In this document: positions 1 through 13,400 of the stretch, in pieces
How the letters are laid out: each line of letters begins with the position of its first letter
Position numbering within the stretch: position 1 is the stretch's first letter
Assembly: GCA_030141605.1 (NCBI GenBank)
Contig: JAQGDQ010000837.1
Span: forward strand, 32,501-85,000
Reading direction: 5' to 3'
Length of the DNA stretch: 52,500 bases
Origin: Tubiluchus corallicola
Taxonomy: Eukaryota; Priapulida; Priapulimorpha; Priapulimorphida; Tubiluchidae
Notes under the pieces: generated by a model
Seen by the model: the letters and a program-made list of their open reading frames with translations, nothing else
The model's database searches: none
Told to the model about the DNA's origin: nothing
Made by a program: the position numbers and the translations under genes

Positions 1-253
1 CTGTTTTTCGGGTGGTGGGTGTGGTGGAACGAATTACGCTATTTAATGGGTAAATCTTGTCTCGTAATACGAAAATTCTAAGATACAAAAGCCCCTCCGA
101 AACGAATTAATTTTGTATCTCTCGATATTTCTGTATAATTAAGATTTCCATGTTCTGTGGTTTGATCAGTTTTTAGCCTTTCCTTTCGTATTTTGGAGGC
201 CACTCATTTCTTGACACCTCTTACAAGATAACTTGTTTCAACCTTTACTAGTA
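1..253. other. Rabaptin intron edge, no feature
   Basis: AT-rich DNA downstream of exon t on the minus strand. I see no exon, conserved motif or repeat shared with the rest of the window. Confidence 0.5.
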
Positions 254-1220
254 CAATCAACCTCGGGTATAAGGTACTCGCTTATAAGGGACCACCAACA
301 CTGGTCCCGATTTTTTGTAACGTTTTTCCTATGTAAAAATTTCTGTATATAAGATACTGGGATATAAGAGGCTTTTGCTTAAAAGGGACGATATCTTCAG
401 GTCCCACGAAATAGAAACTCAGGTAAATTACTTTGCATCTAAGGGACGATATCTTCAGCTCCCACGAAATAGAAACTCAGGTAAATTACTTTGCATCTAA
501 GGGACGATATCTTCAGGTCCCACGAAAGAGAAACCCAGGTAAATTACTTTGCATCTTAGGGACGATATCTTCAGGTCCCACGAAAGAGAAACCCAGGTAA
601 ATTACTTTGCATCTAAGGGACGATATCTTCAGGTCCCACGTAATAGAAACTCAGGTAAATTACTTTGCATCTAAGGGACGATATCTTCAGGTCCCACGAA
701 ATAGAAACTCAGGTAAATTACTTTGCATCTAAGGGATGATATCTTCAGGTCCCACAAAATAGAAACTCAGGTAAATTACTTTGCATCTAAGGGACGATAT
801 CTTCAGGTCCCACAAAATAGAAACTCAGGTAAATTACTTTGCATCTAAGGGATGATATCTTCAGGTCCCACAAAATAGAAACTTAAGGGACGATATCTTC
901 AGGTCCCACGTAATAGAAACTCAGGTAAATTACTTTGCATCTAAGGGACCCTACGAATGACCCCATCAAAGCGAAATTGATCGATTTTTAACCTCAATTT
1001 TTCGCAAACTCAGCCTTCGAACAGCTCGGTTTCTGCAGTCACATACATCTCGCATCAGGAGCTTCCTACATACCGTTTGCAATGAATGTGTAGCAATAAT
1101 CCATAAAAATATGTGTACAGAAAAGTACAGGTATACATACACCCTCGGTCTAACTCGACTTCGGCTATAGGGACGGTTTTTTCCGGGTGCCGAGGTGTCT
1201 CTTATATCCGAGGTTGACTG
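254..1220. mobile_element. pogo/Tigger-like MITE with internal 58-bp array
   Basis: Ends are inverted (CAATCAACCTCGG at the left, CCGAGGTTGACTG at the right) and flanked by TA on both sides, as in Tc1/mariner/pogo elements. Same family as 26760-27210, which is 451 bp; this copy is longer because its middle has expanded into a 58-bp tandem array. No transposase. Its right end is 21 nt from the donor of rabaptin exon t. Confidence 0.8.
385..950. repeat. 58-bp tandem array inside the MITE
   Basis: About 9-10 copies of a unit beginning GGGACGATATCTTCAGGTCC, one internally shortened near 880. The single-copy version of the same stretch is present in the unexpanded family member near 26880-26940, so the array arose after insertion or within this copy. 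Confidence 0.9.
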
Positions 1221-1243
1221 TAATGCTTTTATTAAAGTCATAC

Positions 1244-1433
1244 CTAACTGCTGTCGCAAATTGTCTACTTCTTGGGTCAAATCATCTTCGATGGTGTTCT
1301 TTGCATGTTGCTCGGCCATTACCTGGTCTTTGAGAAACAGAATTTCGCTTCGCAACGTTTCCTCCAGGTGCTCTTTTGCCACTTTCTCCGTTATAATCTC
1401 CTCGTTACGTTTCAGCAAGAGGTACTGTAAGTC
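1244..1433 (-). CDS. RABEP1: rabaptin exon t, last one in the window
   Basis: Acceptor TCTGTCTTGCAG, donor GTATGA; 63 codons plus 1 nt. LRSEILFLKDQVMAEQHAK matches LKAEILFLKEQIQAEQCLK, just before the C-terminal coiled coil. The donor is followed after 21 nt by the end of a pogo-like MITE. The remaining C-terminal exons, with the Rab5-binding end, lie beyond base 1. Confidence 0.97.
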
Positions 1434-4400
1434 CTGCAAGACAGAGATTATCACTCAGGAAAAGCGACGTTGACAAATTAGGCGAAAAATTAAAGGACAA
1501 GGCTTATTAAATGCAAAAATGAAAATGAATATCAGTTTGCTTAAAGGACAAGAAAAGGCCAAGTTAAAGCAAGTCTCACAAAATTTTCGCTAAAGAATTC
1601 TAACGGTTAGAGACAATCTTAAGCGTTTATCATTCTCACGTTAAAAGAATTTCCTGTTTGTTTTCATTTTAAATACTCCCGCGAGACTGTCACGGCGGCG
1701 CCATATTAGATGGCGTCACAGAACCACAACCCAAATCTTTATAGTACACGTGCTCAGAACTCACTGCGACTGTGTTCGAGTGACGTCATGCCACGTGATC
1801 AGTCACATGCTGGCTTTTCAATTGGCGGACTAAATGAAACATGTCTGCGCCAACGTTTACTGCAGCGGTTGAAATATTTTACAAAAAATTGAGTAAATGC
1901 GAAAACGTGAGTACTTTATTCGCTAAAGATTATACTTAGGTGGTATAATTTTTTATTGCGAATTTTCTGAGGCTTACTTTGGTTGGCCATTTTCTTGTCC
2001 TTTAAAATGCTGAGACTTCCCAACAGGTGTGAAAGGCTAGCAAAAACTTCTGCATCGTCTCTGTTTAGTAACATCTGCTACATTTTGCAACTGTCGATAT
2101 TTTCTCCTCTTAGTCTTTAAAATGTTAAAGATCCCCCATATTGCATATTGCATAGTGGATACTGTCATTAGCTGACAAGCCACTGACACAGCAGTGTCTA
2201 GTTTTTCTGCTGGATTAGTGCTGTTTTTGCCTGCCTAGTGTCTACAGTAGATGTACCAGGCATATGATGGTGACGACGACGATGATGATGATGATGATGA
2301 CATTACTGTCTTTTATTATCCTTCAATGGATGTGTAGTTTTACGTCTAAACTTTTATATTACAATGATAATAATTTCTTAAACCAAAACGATACCCAATG
2401 TTAAACTGCAGGTCAAAACAGCCGATGTTAAAAATATTGAAAGGAAACATACTATTTTTTGAAAAATGTGAAAGAATTATCACCACACAAACGGAATTTC
2501 ACGTTTGCACCACTAGTTCTTTGCTGTTACATGCCATTCGCCATTCGCTAGTTAGACTGGCACTTATCTGCATTTCGGAAATGCAATGCACATAAAGCAG
2601 GTGCTGCACTTCTCAATTCGCATGTGTTAGTTTGTGACGAATTACTTGATGAGAAAACTCCCTTTTGTGAACGCGCCATTACAAGCACCCTTTTGTGAAC
2701 GTGCCATTACAAGCACCCTTTTGTGAATGCGCCATTACAAGCACCCTTTTGTGAACGCACCATTACAAGCACCCTTTTGTGAACATGCCATTACAAGCAC
2801 CCTTTTGTGAACGTGCCATTACAAGCACCCTTTTTTGAACGTGCCATTACAAGCACCCTTTTGTGAACGTGCCATTACAAGCACCCTTTTTTGAACGTGC
2901 CATTACAAGCACCCTTTTGTGAACGTGCCATTACAAGCACCCTTTTGTGAACGTGCCATTACAGGCACCCTTTTGTGAACGCGCCATTACAAGCACCCTT
3001 TTGTGAACGCGCCATTACAAGCACCCTTTTGTGAACGCGCCATTACAAGCACCCTTTTGTGAACGCGGCATTACAAGCAGCCAATCATCATTCTCACCTC
3101 AAGACTCTCTGGAAGGCTAATACTTTCATTCTGCATCTGAGCCGCAGTCGCCGAATGTTTTCCGACAAGACTGTCGTTTTCTTTCTGCAACCTCGTTAGC
3201 TGCAATAAACTACTTATTATATTAACACATTATTCAGCTGTTATCCTACCAAAATAATAGACAAACAAACAGACAAACAAACACAAATTTGTCTCCCGCA
3301 AGAGCAAAAGTTAAATAATAAAACATTGTTACACTCGTATCTCGGTTTGCCTGATAAAAGCGGGGAGACCTCGGTCCGAATTTGCTGATTGTCGGTATTT
3401 TCCGATAATGAGCTAATAGAGCTAATACAGTAGGCATCGTGTATTTGGCTCACGGTAATGTAGAATCAATTGCCAAATTGTCTCAAAAATATCTAGTACG
3501 GCCCGCTTCTGTGCAAAAGTATGCAAAAACTGTCAGCAATTGACTCTAAACCACTTACACACCGGCTGATTAAACCACTAAACACGCTGATATACAAGCT
3601 ACATGTTACACGCTGCTTGGATGTAAACAAAGCAATGAACCGCCAACTAGCGGTCAGCTCGCGAAACGACTGTGTCCGTAGTATGTGGGACTTTCAAACG
3701 GTCCAGATTTTTCTGAATTTTCCAATGTCCGGTCCAGTAAACCGAGATACGACTGCATTCACTACTTTTCTGAAGCGAGGTACATAAATATTGTCGCCTG
3801 CTTTTCCTTGACAAATAACCCCTCTTTCCCAAATTTTATTCAAACATGCACATTTTTAGACGAACCAGTGCAAGCACACAACCAATTTAACATTAACGTC
3901 AACGTTAATCCTTTGACAAACTACGCGTCCATTTTGTTTACCCCATTGAAGAAGTTCTGTGGCTGCTTGCAGAAATTTGCATTCGAATTTAAAGACAAAA
4001 CTCTCTCAATAAAGAAATACACAAAACCCCATCAGATGAATGCAGAGATCAGGAGAAAGGGGAGTAGGAACATTTGTTGAACCTCAGATCACGTATTATT
4101 TAAAATGCACTATTAGCACTTACTGGTGATTGGAAAATTTTGATTGGCGATCTTAAGAAAGTCTACGTGACGCAAACGAAACCCGTCATGTCGTAGGTTA
4201 GTCACAGTGTAAACTTATTAACTACGGCCAAATCACGTTGAAAACACCGGTTCTCGTCTGATCACCGAAGCTAAGCAACATAGAGCCTGGTTAGTACTTG
4301 GATGGGTAACCGCCTAGGAATACCAGGTGCTGTAGGCTTGCGGGATGCCCACACTGTTTCTTGACACTAGGCGGAGGAGCTGCACAAGCAGCCAACAGCT

Positions 4401-7400
4401 AGAGGGCGGAGGAAGTCAAGTGACCCAATGGCCATGTGTAGAGGAGTAAACCTTCCAAATCATGAGTGGAGCCAGTGTGCTCACTGACTCCGGCAGCTCC
4501 TGCAGCCAACCTGGTGCCAAACGTATCGCTCCGCTTTCCTTTGGACTACACCAGCGAGGAAGAGAGGGGGTTCCTGTTGTCTGGGCAACCCAGGATCTCC
4601 ATACACCTTGCCCAGGCGTGCACCCTGGAGACGTTCAAAGATCGCACTGCTCAGCCACAGTCGACGCTGCAGCTCCATCAATGTGATCAATAACTAACTC
4701 TCTTGGCGCACACTCCATCGTCTTCCGAGACAGAAGGATGCCAACCAAACTTGAATTTACTGAAATTCGGACAAAATCTTTGCTTACCTCTTCGTTAACG
4801 TGCATTCGATCCTCGGTCAACATTTTCTGTAAAATTAATCCGAACATTAAAACACAAGAAAACACTCTTCATAAATAAAGCTTAAACAACTGCGGAAATT
4901 ATGTATCACTTACATGCTGTCTTATTGCATACAAAGCTTGCATTAGCAGTAACCACGTAAAAAAACTTGCACAGTTAAATATCAACTGCAGCCTGTACAC
5001 TAAATTTAACTGAGAAACACACTCAAGCACCATTAATGACTAAATGAAATACCAATTGTTGAAGAAGATTTTCTGTCGTCTCTGCATGTTCCTGCTTTAG
5101 ATCGGTGAACGATTTCTCCATCTCGTTCAACTTTTCCATCATTGCCGATATCTAAATGAGAATTTGAGTCATACAGTCAAGAGCAAAATATACGAATTTA
5201 ACCAATTCACTCTTACAGCAAAATAATAAAAATGGCTGAAACATTTTAATAATACAGCAACTGATATCGTTTTTTTGCATATTGTGAATATGGAGTTACA
5301 TTACGTGCAGGGTGGTACATGACCTTTAACTAAGGAGGTACAAAAGAAAACAAAAAGTCAAAATACAGAACAATTTACTATATCAAAAGATTGCTGAAAA
5401 AACAGAGAATCTATCACGTCTTCAAAATTTAATGTGTAAGTCTCAAGCATCTCATTCAGTCTGCAATCATTTTTTGCCTTCACTTGCGATTTCGCCAATG
5501 TCATCACACCAATTTTTTCACGTTGATTTTTTCCTAGTTTTCACCACCGTTTTTACCTGTATTTTTACCTGTTTTTCACCCGTGTTTTTACCTGGTTTTC
5601 ACCTGGGTTTTACCTGGTTTTCACATGGTTTTTGCCCATGTTTTTACCTAGTTTTCACCTGGTTTTCACCCGTGTTTTTACCTGGTTTTCACCTGTATCT
5701 TACCTGGTTTTCACCCGTGTTTTCACCTGGTTTAAACCCGTGTTTTACCAGGTTTTCATCTGGTTTTCACCAGTGTTTTTACCTGGTTTAAACCTGTGTT
5801 TTACCGGGTTTTCATCTGGCTTTCACCAGTGTACCTGGTTTAAACCTGTGTTTTACCGGGTTTTCATCTGGTTTTCACCAGTGTTTCTTACCTGGTTTTC
5901 ACCTCACGTTTTGACTTGCATTTTCACACATTTTTACCTGGTTTCGCCTTCATTCTCACCCGTGTTTTTACCTGTGTTTGTGCATCGGTGGCTGCATTTT
6001 TCAAACTCTCTTCCAACTCCGCCTGATACTTGTCTGTCCGCTGTAACTCCAGCTTGTACCGCTCGAGCTGCTTGTCACGAAAACGCAACTGCAAAGTGCA
6101 CAAACTAAATGCAATGCTTCTGTGTGAAACGGTGCAACGTGTTTGAACGTGTTACAATGCAAAGAACACAATCCATACATTACTATAAGCTATAGTGAAA
6201 TGTATTGACACAGACTACATAGCAGTGCGAAGCGTCACTTATGACACGTTCAGACTAGCGAGTTTTCTTGTCACGAGTCTTCTCTCTGAAGTGTGAAATG
6301 CTTTGTGAGTTACTGTTGGCAAGCTATTGCACACTCTCCGACAGTTGCTGCGAGTTCATCTCCAGTGAGTTACTGTCTAGTGTGAACGCTTCAGTGAGTT
6401 ACTGTCTAGTGTGAATGCCTCAGTGAGTTACTGTCTAGTGTGAATGTCTCAGTGAGTTACTGTCTAGTGTGAACACCTCAGTGAGTTACTGTCTAGTGTG
6501 AATGCCTCAGTGAGTTACTGACTAGTGTGAACGCCTCAGTGAGTTACTGTCTAGTGTGAATGCCTCAGTGAGTTACTGTCTAGTGTGAACACCTCGGTGA
6601 GTTACTGTCTAGTGTGAACGCCTCAGTGAGTTACTGTGTAGTGTGAACGCCTCAGTGAGTTACTGACTAGTGTGAACGCCTCAGTGAGTTACTGTCTAGT
6701 GTGAACGCCTCAGTGAGTTACTGTCTAGTGTGAATGCCTCAGTGAGTTACTGTCTAGTGTGAATGCCTCAGTGAGTTACTCTTGATAATTCTCGCAGCAA
6801 TTAGAGAAGTGAGTGTCAGCTCGTGCTTACTGTCGGAGAGTAACCTGAAGCAAGTTTTGCACTCTAGTCTAAACGCATTTGCGAGTTAACTTGGCGAGAA
6901 AACTCTCTAGTGTGAACGCACCATAACACACATAAAGAATGCTCACCTGGTCCTCGTACTGTCTTTCGCTGTGCTGTAGAGACTGAAGTTGGGCCTCGTA
7001 GTTTGCACACATATCACAGGGGCGCCCTAACTTGCTTCTAGCATTGCGTATCTACGGCAAAAAAACACGGCTGCCGTCACCAACGAGGTAGCAAACAACA
7101 GTGTGTACGAACATCGTACCTATGATCTACTCTTAACGTAACGTCAACGATACATTTAACACAGTTGATACATTTTATACTTCTTTTAGAAAACTTAAGT
7201 CATAGCTTTACACAAGTTTACAGAGAATTTATATTGATTTTATTCCAATCATTGTTTAATTGAACAATGTTCTTATTTCACTTCTCTGACCAATTGTAAA
7301 TATTTGTACTTTTAGGCCATTTAAACTAGCATAAAACCGATTCAATTTTTAAGCTTGTCAACACTAATTAATTTTATAAGAAATCAATTTCATGGTTTAA

Positions 7401-10400
7401 ACGTTTACCTTATTATTCAGGGATGAGAATGACAAATTGCAAAAAACTCTGAAACAGGCCGGGGGTTTGGGGGCCGCGTAGGCCATAGAGAACCTCTAAG
7501 TGGACTTAAAATATCAATTACCTTGTTTCATGCATAATTCAAAATACCCAACTATCAAGGATACATGATACCTAATTGTCTCAAAAACGCCTAAGTACTG
7601 GCCGCTCCTATGCAAAAGTATATAAAAACTGTCTGCAATTGACTCAAATAACTCCACACAATTGATTCTATATTTTTATGCATAGAGATATTCACGTGGT
7701 TACACTGATGTACGTGATGTAAACAAAGTGACGGCCTGCCAACTAGCGGTCAGCTTGTGAAATAATGTGCTGGGTCCGTAAAAATTTACTCAACAAATTT
7801 ACGCGATTTACAAAAATGGCGCTACTGGTCTTTCAAAAACTCGGAATTCCGCGTATCCGCGGAAAATTCTCATCCCTGATTATTATGCTTTACTGCTCGG
7901 AACTTTTGATACTACGGCTAAAAACACAGTACAGTTACATTGCAACATACAAAATCTATACAGCAAATCAGCAGAGAAGAATAATGCAGAAATGGAGCTA
8001 ATGAACACGTCTACAGCAAGAAAGCGCAGAAAAGGGCTAGTCACACTAAGCTACTGTTCAACAGAAACTTCATCTCATTCAATTACTCTGATCAATCAGA
8101 TGATTACATTTCATTAAGCCACACCCAACAGGGTTTTATGAATGGCAGTGACAAATAAGATCTTTGCCTCTTACTTAGCCACACCCATCAAATGTCACTA
8201 ACCAATTAGACTCTTACTTCCTGCTATAGCCACACCCACTTAACGTCACTAATTAAATAGACTCCTAACTCTTGTTGTGGCCACTCCCACTCAATATCAC
8301 TAACAAATTAGACTCTTACCTACTGTTGCAGCCACTCCCACTCAATATCACTAACCAATCAGACTCTTCCTACAGTTACACCCATCCAATGTCATTAACC
8401 AATTAGACTCTTACTTGCTGCTATAGCCACACCCACTCAATGTCACCAACCAATTAGACTCTTACATCTTGTTACAGCCACTCCCACTCCATGTCACTAA
8501 CCAATTAGACTCTTACATCTTGTTACAGCCACTCCCACTCCATGTCACTAACCAATTAGATGCTTACTTCCTGTTACAGCCACTCCCACTCCATGTCACA
8601 GACCAATTAGACTCTACCGCCTGGTGTTGCCACTCCCACTCCATGTCACTAACCAAATAGACTCTTACGTTGTGTTACTGCCACTCCCACTCCATGTCAC
8701 TAACCAAATAGACTCTTACGTTGTGTTGCAGCCACTCCCACTCCATGTCACTAACCAAATAGACTCTTACGTTGTGTTGCAGCCACTCCCACTCCATGTC
8801 ACTAACCAATTAGACTCTTACATCGTGTTGCAGCCCTCCATGTCGCTAACCAAATAGACTCTTACGTCATGTTACTGCCACTCCCACTCCATGCCACTAA
8901 CCAATTAGACTCTTACCTCTTGTTGTAGCCACTCCCACTCCATGTCACTAACCAATCGTTTGCCGGATGGAATGGAATCGTCACTTTTTTTAGCCGAGGC
9001 AACTAATGTTTCACTGTAAGCCATTTCTGGAGTGATATCTGAAATTAGCAAACACATAAATAAAACAAAATTATTTCAATAAACAGATAAAATTTTTAAT
9101 ACTAAAACAGGCTGTTTAATTTTTGTTTAAAAGTAAAAAAATCAAGTTTTCTTTGAAGGTATACAATAACAGTTTAAAACAGACCTAACCACAAGAGTAA
9201 CCAAGACTTAATTTTGAACGACGAACACTCGTTTAACTATTTGATGTTATCGCCATTTTCAGCTCTGCCAGTCACTAAGCAACAAAAGGATGCTGCTGGA
9301 TGTTCTCAAAGAGTAGTACGATAGTTCCACGCTTAACGACGCCGATGCGTTCCAGCAAAATGCGACGTTAAGAGAAAAGTTGTTAAACGAAGCCAACACT
9401 TCCACAGAATGTAATGTAAGAGAATTGAGATACGTTCCAGAGGCATCAATGCTGCTTATATCATATAAATTAAACATAATATGTGTTATATTCATACATT
9501 TACTGATGAAATTCAACATAATATGTGTTATATTCATACATCTACTGATGAAATCCAACATAATGTGTTATATTCATACATTTACTGATGAAATTCAACA
9601 TAATATGTGTTATATTCATACATCTACTGATGAAATTCAGCATAATATGTGTTATATTCATACATCTACTAATGAAATTACCTATCTTTCTTATCAATAC
9701 CTAACTAGCAGTTTCTCTTTCGTTTATGTTAAAGCCCTAGCACTGCATTAGCAGTTAAACAATGCATAGTAAAAGCCAAACTCCACTTTATGCAAATGGC
9801 TAGCATTTAGCAGTCAGTCAAAAAGCAAAAACATAAACAATAATTGTACTGTTTTATGTTATTAGTGCATTTTTAGAACAGAATAATGCAATATACACTG
9901 AACAGAATAGCGCAATATGTACTGAACAGAATAGCGCAACGTGTACTGAACAGAATAACGCAACGTGTACTGAACAGAATAACGCAATATGTACTGAACA
10001 GAATAACGCAACGTGTACTGAACAGAATAACGCAATATGTACTGAACAGAATAACGCAATGTGTACTGAACAGAATAACGCAATATGTACTGAACAGAAT
10101 AACGCAACTTGTACTGAACAGAATAACGCAACGTGTACTGAACAGAATAACGCAACGTGTACTGAACAGAATAACGCAACGTGTACTGAACAGAATAACG
10201 CAACGTGTACTGAACAGAATAACGCAACGTGTACTGAACAGAATAACGCAACGTGTACTGAACAGAATAACGCAACGTGTACTGAACAGAATAACGCAAC
10301 GTGTACTGAGCAGAATAACGCAACGTGTACTGAGCAGAATAACGCAACGTGTACTGAACAGAATAATGCAACGTGTACTGTTTTAACGCATTAAATTAGA

Positions 10401-13400
10401 TAAAAAAGTTGTTGATAATAAAATTGGCTTCGAGCAAAGTAAAAAAAATCGTCGTTAAAACGAAACGGTGTGTCGTTAAGTGAGAAAAACATGTCAGATG
10501 TTCAGCATCGTTAAAACGAAACGTCGCTAAACGGGGAGTCGTTAAGCGAGGATTTACTGTGTAATGTATTTTATACAAGTACAGTGGTAAAGTTTTATTC
10601 CATCTGTTTTGTACTACATAGTAATAATAATAGTAGAAATGTATGAATAGCAGTACATAGTCCAGGTACATTTTGATGATTCAAATTAGGCAAAAATGTT
10701 GCTGATAAAACAAAAATGTCTTTGAGCAAAGAAAAAATTGATGTTAAAATAAAACATGCGTCATTAAGTCAGAAAATGGTGTCAAACGTTTAGCGTCGCT
10801 AAATGGGGAGTCTGAGAGCGAGAACTTGCTGTACTACGTTTTTCAGAAATGTAATTAATCTTTGATTTTTGTCGACAAACACTGACAAGTAATAGACTGA
10901 AAAACAGATTAAATAAGAAAAAATAAAGCCAATTTTTTATTTATTACAGGCACTTGAAAGCATTTATAACCAAAACACCACAACATTATTAAAATTTCAA
11001 ATTCACATAATCAAAAATCGCACTAACTGTTTCGACACACTACTGCTGTCGTCGCCTGTGGTAAATTTTATAAACATACAACCGTGTTATGGCCAAATTC
11101 ATTACCTATTTGGCTTCTGTTAACTACTTAATTGCTTGCATAAACTGGTTGTATTGAAAAATTTACCATTGTTGATGACAGCAGCCGTCTGTCGAAACGT
11201 TAGGCGTGGTTTTTGACTACGTGAATTGGAAGTTTTAATAAAGTTGTGTTGACTTGGCTGGAAAAGAGAACAGTCGCTAAAACATTAAAGGCGCATTCAC
11301 ATCTACTAGTAACTTTCAAGTTAAGTTTTACTGTTTTTATTTTGCAACAGTCACCGTACAGTGCAGTAAAGCACACATACCAGTAATTGCTTTTTGTTGG
11401 TCAACGGTCAGCTGTACATGTGGAATGTTCATGGTTTTTGCCGGACTCCATCGATTCAAGATGGTTTCCATGTCCTGGAGTGACCGAGTCTCGTGTGATT
11501 CATCGGCTAAAGCACTTAGACGACTGCAAAACCAACCAGTATTATTTTTATAGGTATTTATACACTTTCAATTTATACATAAGTGTTTGTAACATCAGTG
11601 CGGCCATTTTTAACTGATGCCATTTTTTTCTTATACTGTACTATCAAAACTTCCGCACATTTTTTTTGTGTCACCCGATACACGTGACACTCATATCACT
11701 GTTGCAAAAGCGAGGAGGCGTCTGTCCGAATTTGCCGATTGTCCGCATTTACCGACACTAAGCTGATACAGTAGACGCTGTGTATTAGACTCATGGTAAT
11801 GTAAAATCAATCGCCTAATTGTCTCAAAAATATGCAACAGTATATAAAAATTGTCTGCAAATAACTCCGCACAATCGACTTACTGTCAAGTGTTCAGCAT
11901 TTTTAAAACGAAACGTCGCTAAACGGGGTGTCGTTAAGCGATGACTTACTGTCAAGTGTTCAGCATTTTTAAAACGAAACGTCGCTAAATGGGGTGTTGT
12001 TAAGTGAGGACTTACTGTCAAGTGTTCATCGTCATTAAAACAAAACATTGCTAAGCGGGGTGTCGTTAAGCGAGGACTTACTGTCAAGTGTTCAGCATCA
12101 GTAAAACGAAACGTAACTAAACGGGGTGTTAAGCGAGGACTTGCTGTCAAGTGTTCAACGTCATTAAAACGAAACGTCGCTAAACGGGGTGTTGTTAAGC
12201 GAGGACTTACTGTCAAGTGTTCAGCGTCATTAAAATGAAACGTCGCTAAACGGGGTGTCGTTAAGCGAGGACTTACTGTCAAGTGTTCAACGTCATTAAA
12301 ACGAAACGTCACTAAACGGGGTGTTGTTAAGCGAGGAATTACTGTCAAGTGTTCAGCGTCATTAAAACGAAACGTCACTAAACGGGGTGTTAAGCGAGGA
12401 CTTACTGTCAAGTGTTCAACGTCATTAAAACGAAACGTCGCTAAACGAGGTGTTGTTAAGCGATGACTTACTGTCAAGTGTTCAGTGTCATTAAAACGAA
12501 ACGTCACTAAACGGGGTGTTGTTAAGCGAGGACTTACTGTCAAGTGTTCAGCGTCATTAAAACAAAACGTCGCTAAACGGGGTGTCGTTGAGCGAGGAGT
12601 TACTGCCAAGTGTTCAGCGTCATTAAAACGAAACGTCGCTAAACGGTGTGTCGTTAAGCGAGGACTTACTGTCAAGCGTTCAGCGTCATTAAAATGAAAC
12701 ATCGCTAAACGGGGTGTCGTTAAGCGAGGACTTACTGTCAAGTATTCAGCGTCATTAAAACGAAACATCGCTAAACGGGGTGTCGTTAAGCAAGGACTTA
12801 CTGTCAAGTGTTCAGTGTCATTAAAACGAAACGTCGCTAAACGAGGTGTCATTAAGCGAGGACTTACTGTACATCCTCCAATTTCGAGAAGGAGCTACAA
12901 TCATGCAGCCATAACAAATATAGTGAATGAAATCTCGCCTCGCTGATTTACAATCATTCATACGTCACGCCGACTGCTATCTAAATATGAAGCCACAACG
13001 TTTCTTGTAATTAAAATAACGAGCACTTCTAAGGCCATCTTAGATTGTTATTAAAACATGATACGGTTACTCCTAAAAAACAGGAGCTGTAGTGGCACAG
13101 CTCTGTAAAAGAAGGCACCACTAACCTGTCAATAGCTGAATCACTAAGACACGACGTGGAAGCAGCCTTTCTTATCGAAGCACCAGAACTGGCCAAACTT
13201 TTGTCAGCCGACACGAATTCGCCGAAGTCATCCGACAAAGCACTATCGTGGTCCAGTCCGATGTCAAGTACATCATTAGATCTCTATAAATACAACAGTG
13301 ATAGTAGTTAATGAAACAGAAAACAACTTTGTTATTTGATAGGTGATAATGTAGCTAACAGGGATGCAGGGGGAGCAACCGCTCTCCCACCCAATGTATT

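Noticed and set aside
1710-1892. 60-codon frame starting MASQNHNPNLY after a CG-rich stretch, as a possible first exon
   Set aside because: Lies inside an inverted-repeat element; the related copy at 50310-50530 does not keep the frame.
4221-4340. Functional 5S rRNA gene
   Set aside because: The same non-5S body follows both 5S heads, and the second copy has a target-site duplication, so these are SINEs; the heads also carry several changes in conserved positions.
4462-4693. Overlapping 70-75 codon frames on both strands
   Set aside because: Inside the SINE body; repeated with changes in the second SINE copy and not conserved as protein.
9877-10381. CRISPR-like array
   Set aside because: Units are contiguous without unique spacers, and the genome is eukaryotic; same for all other arrays.
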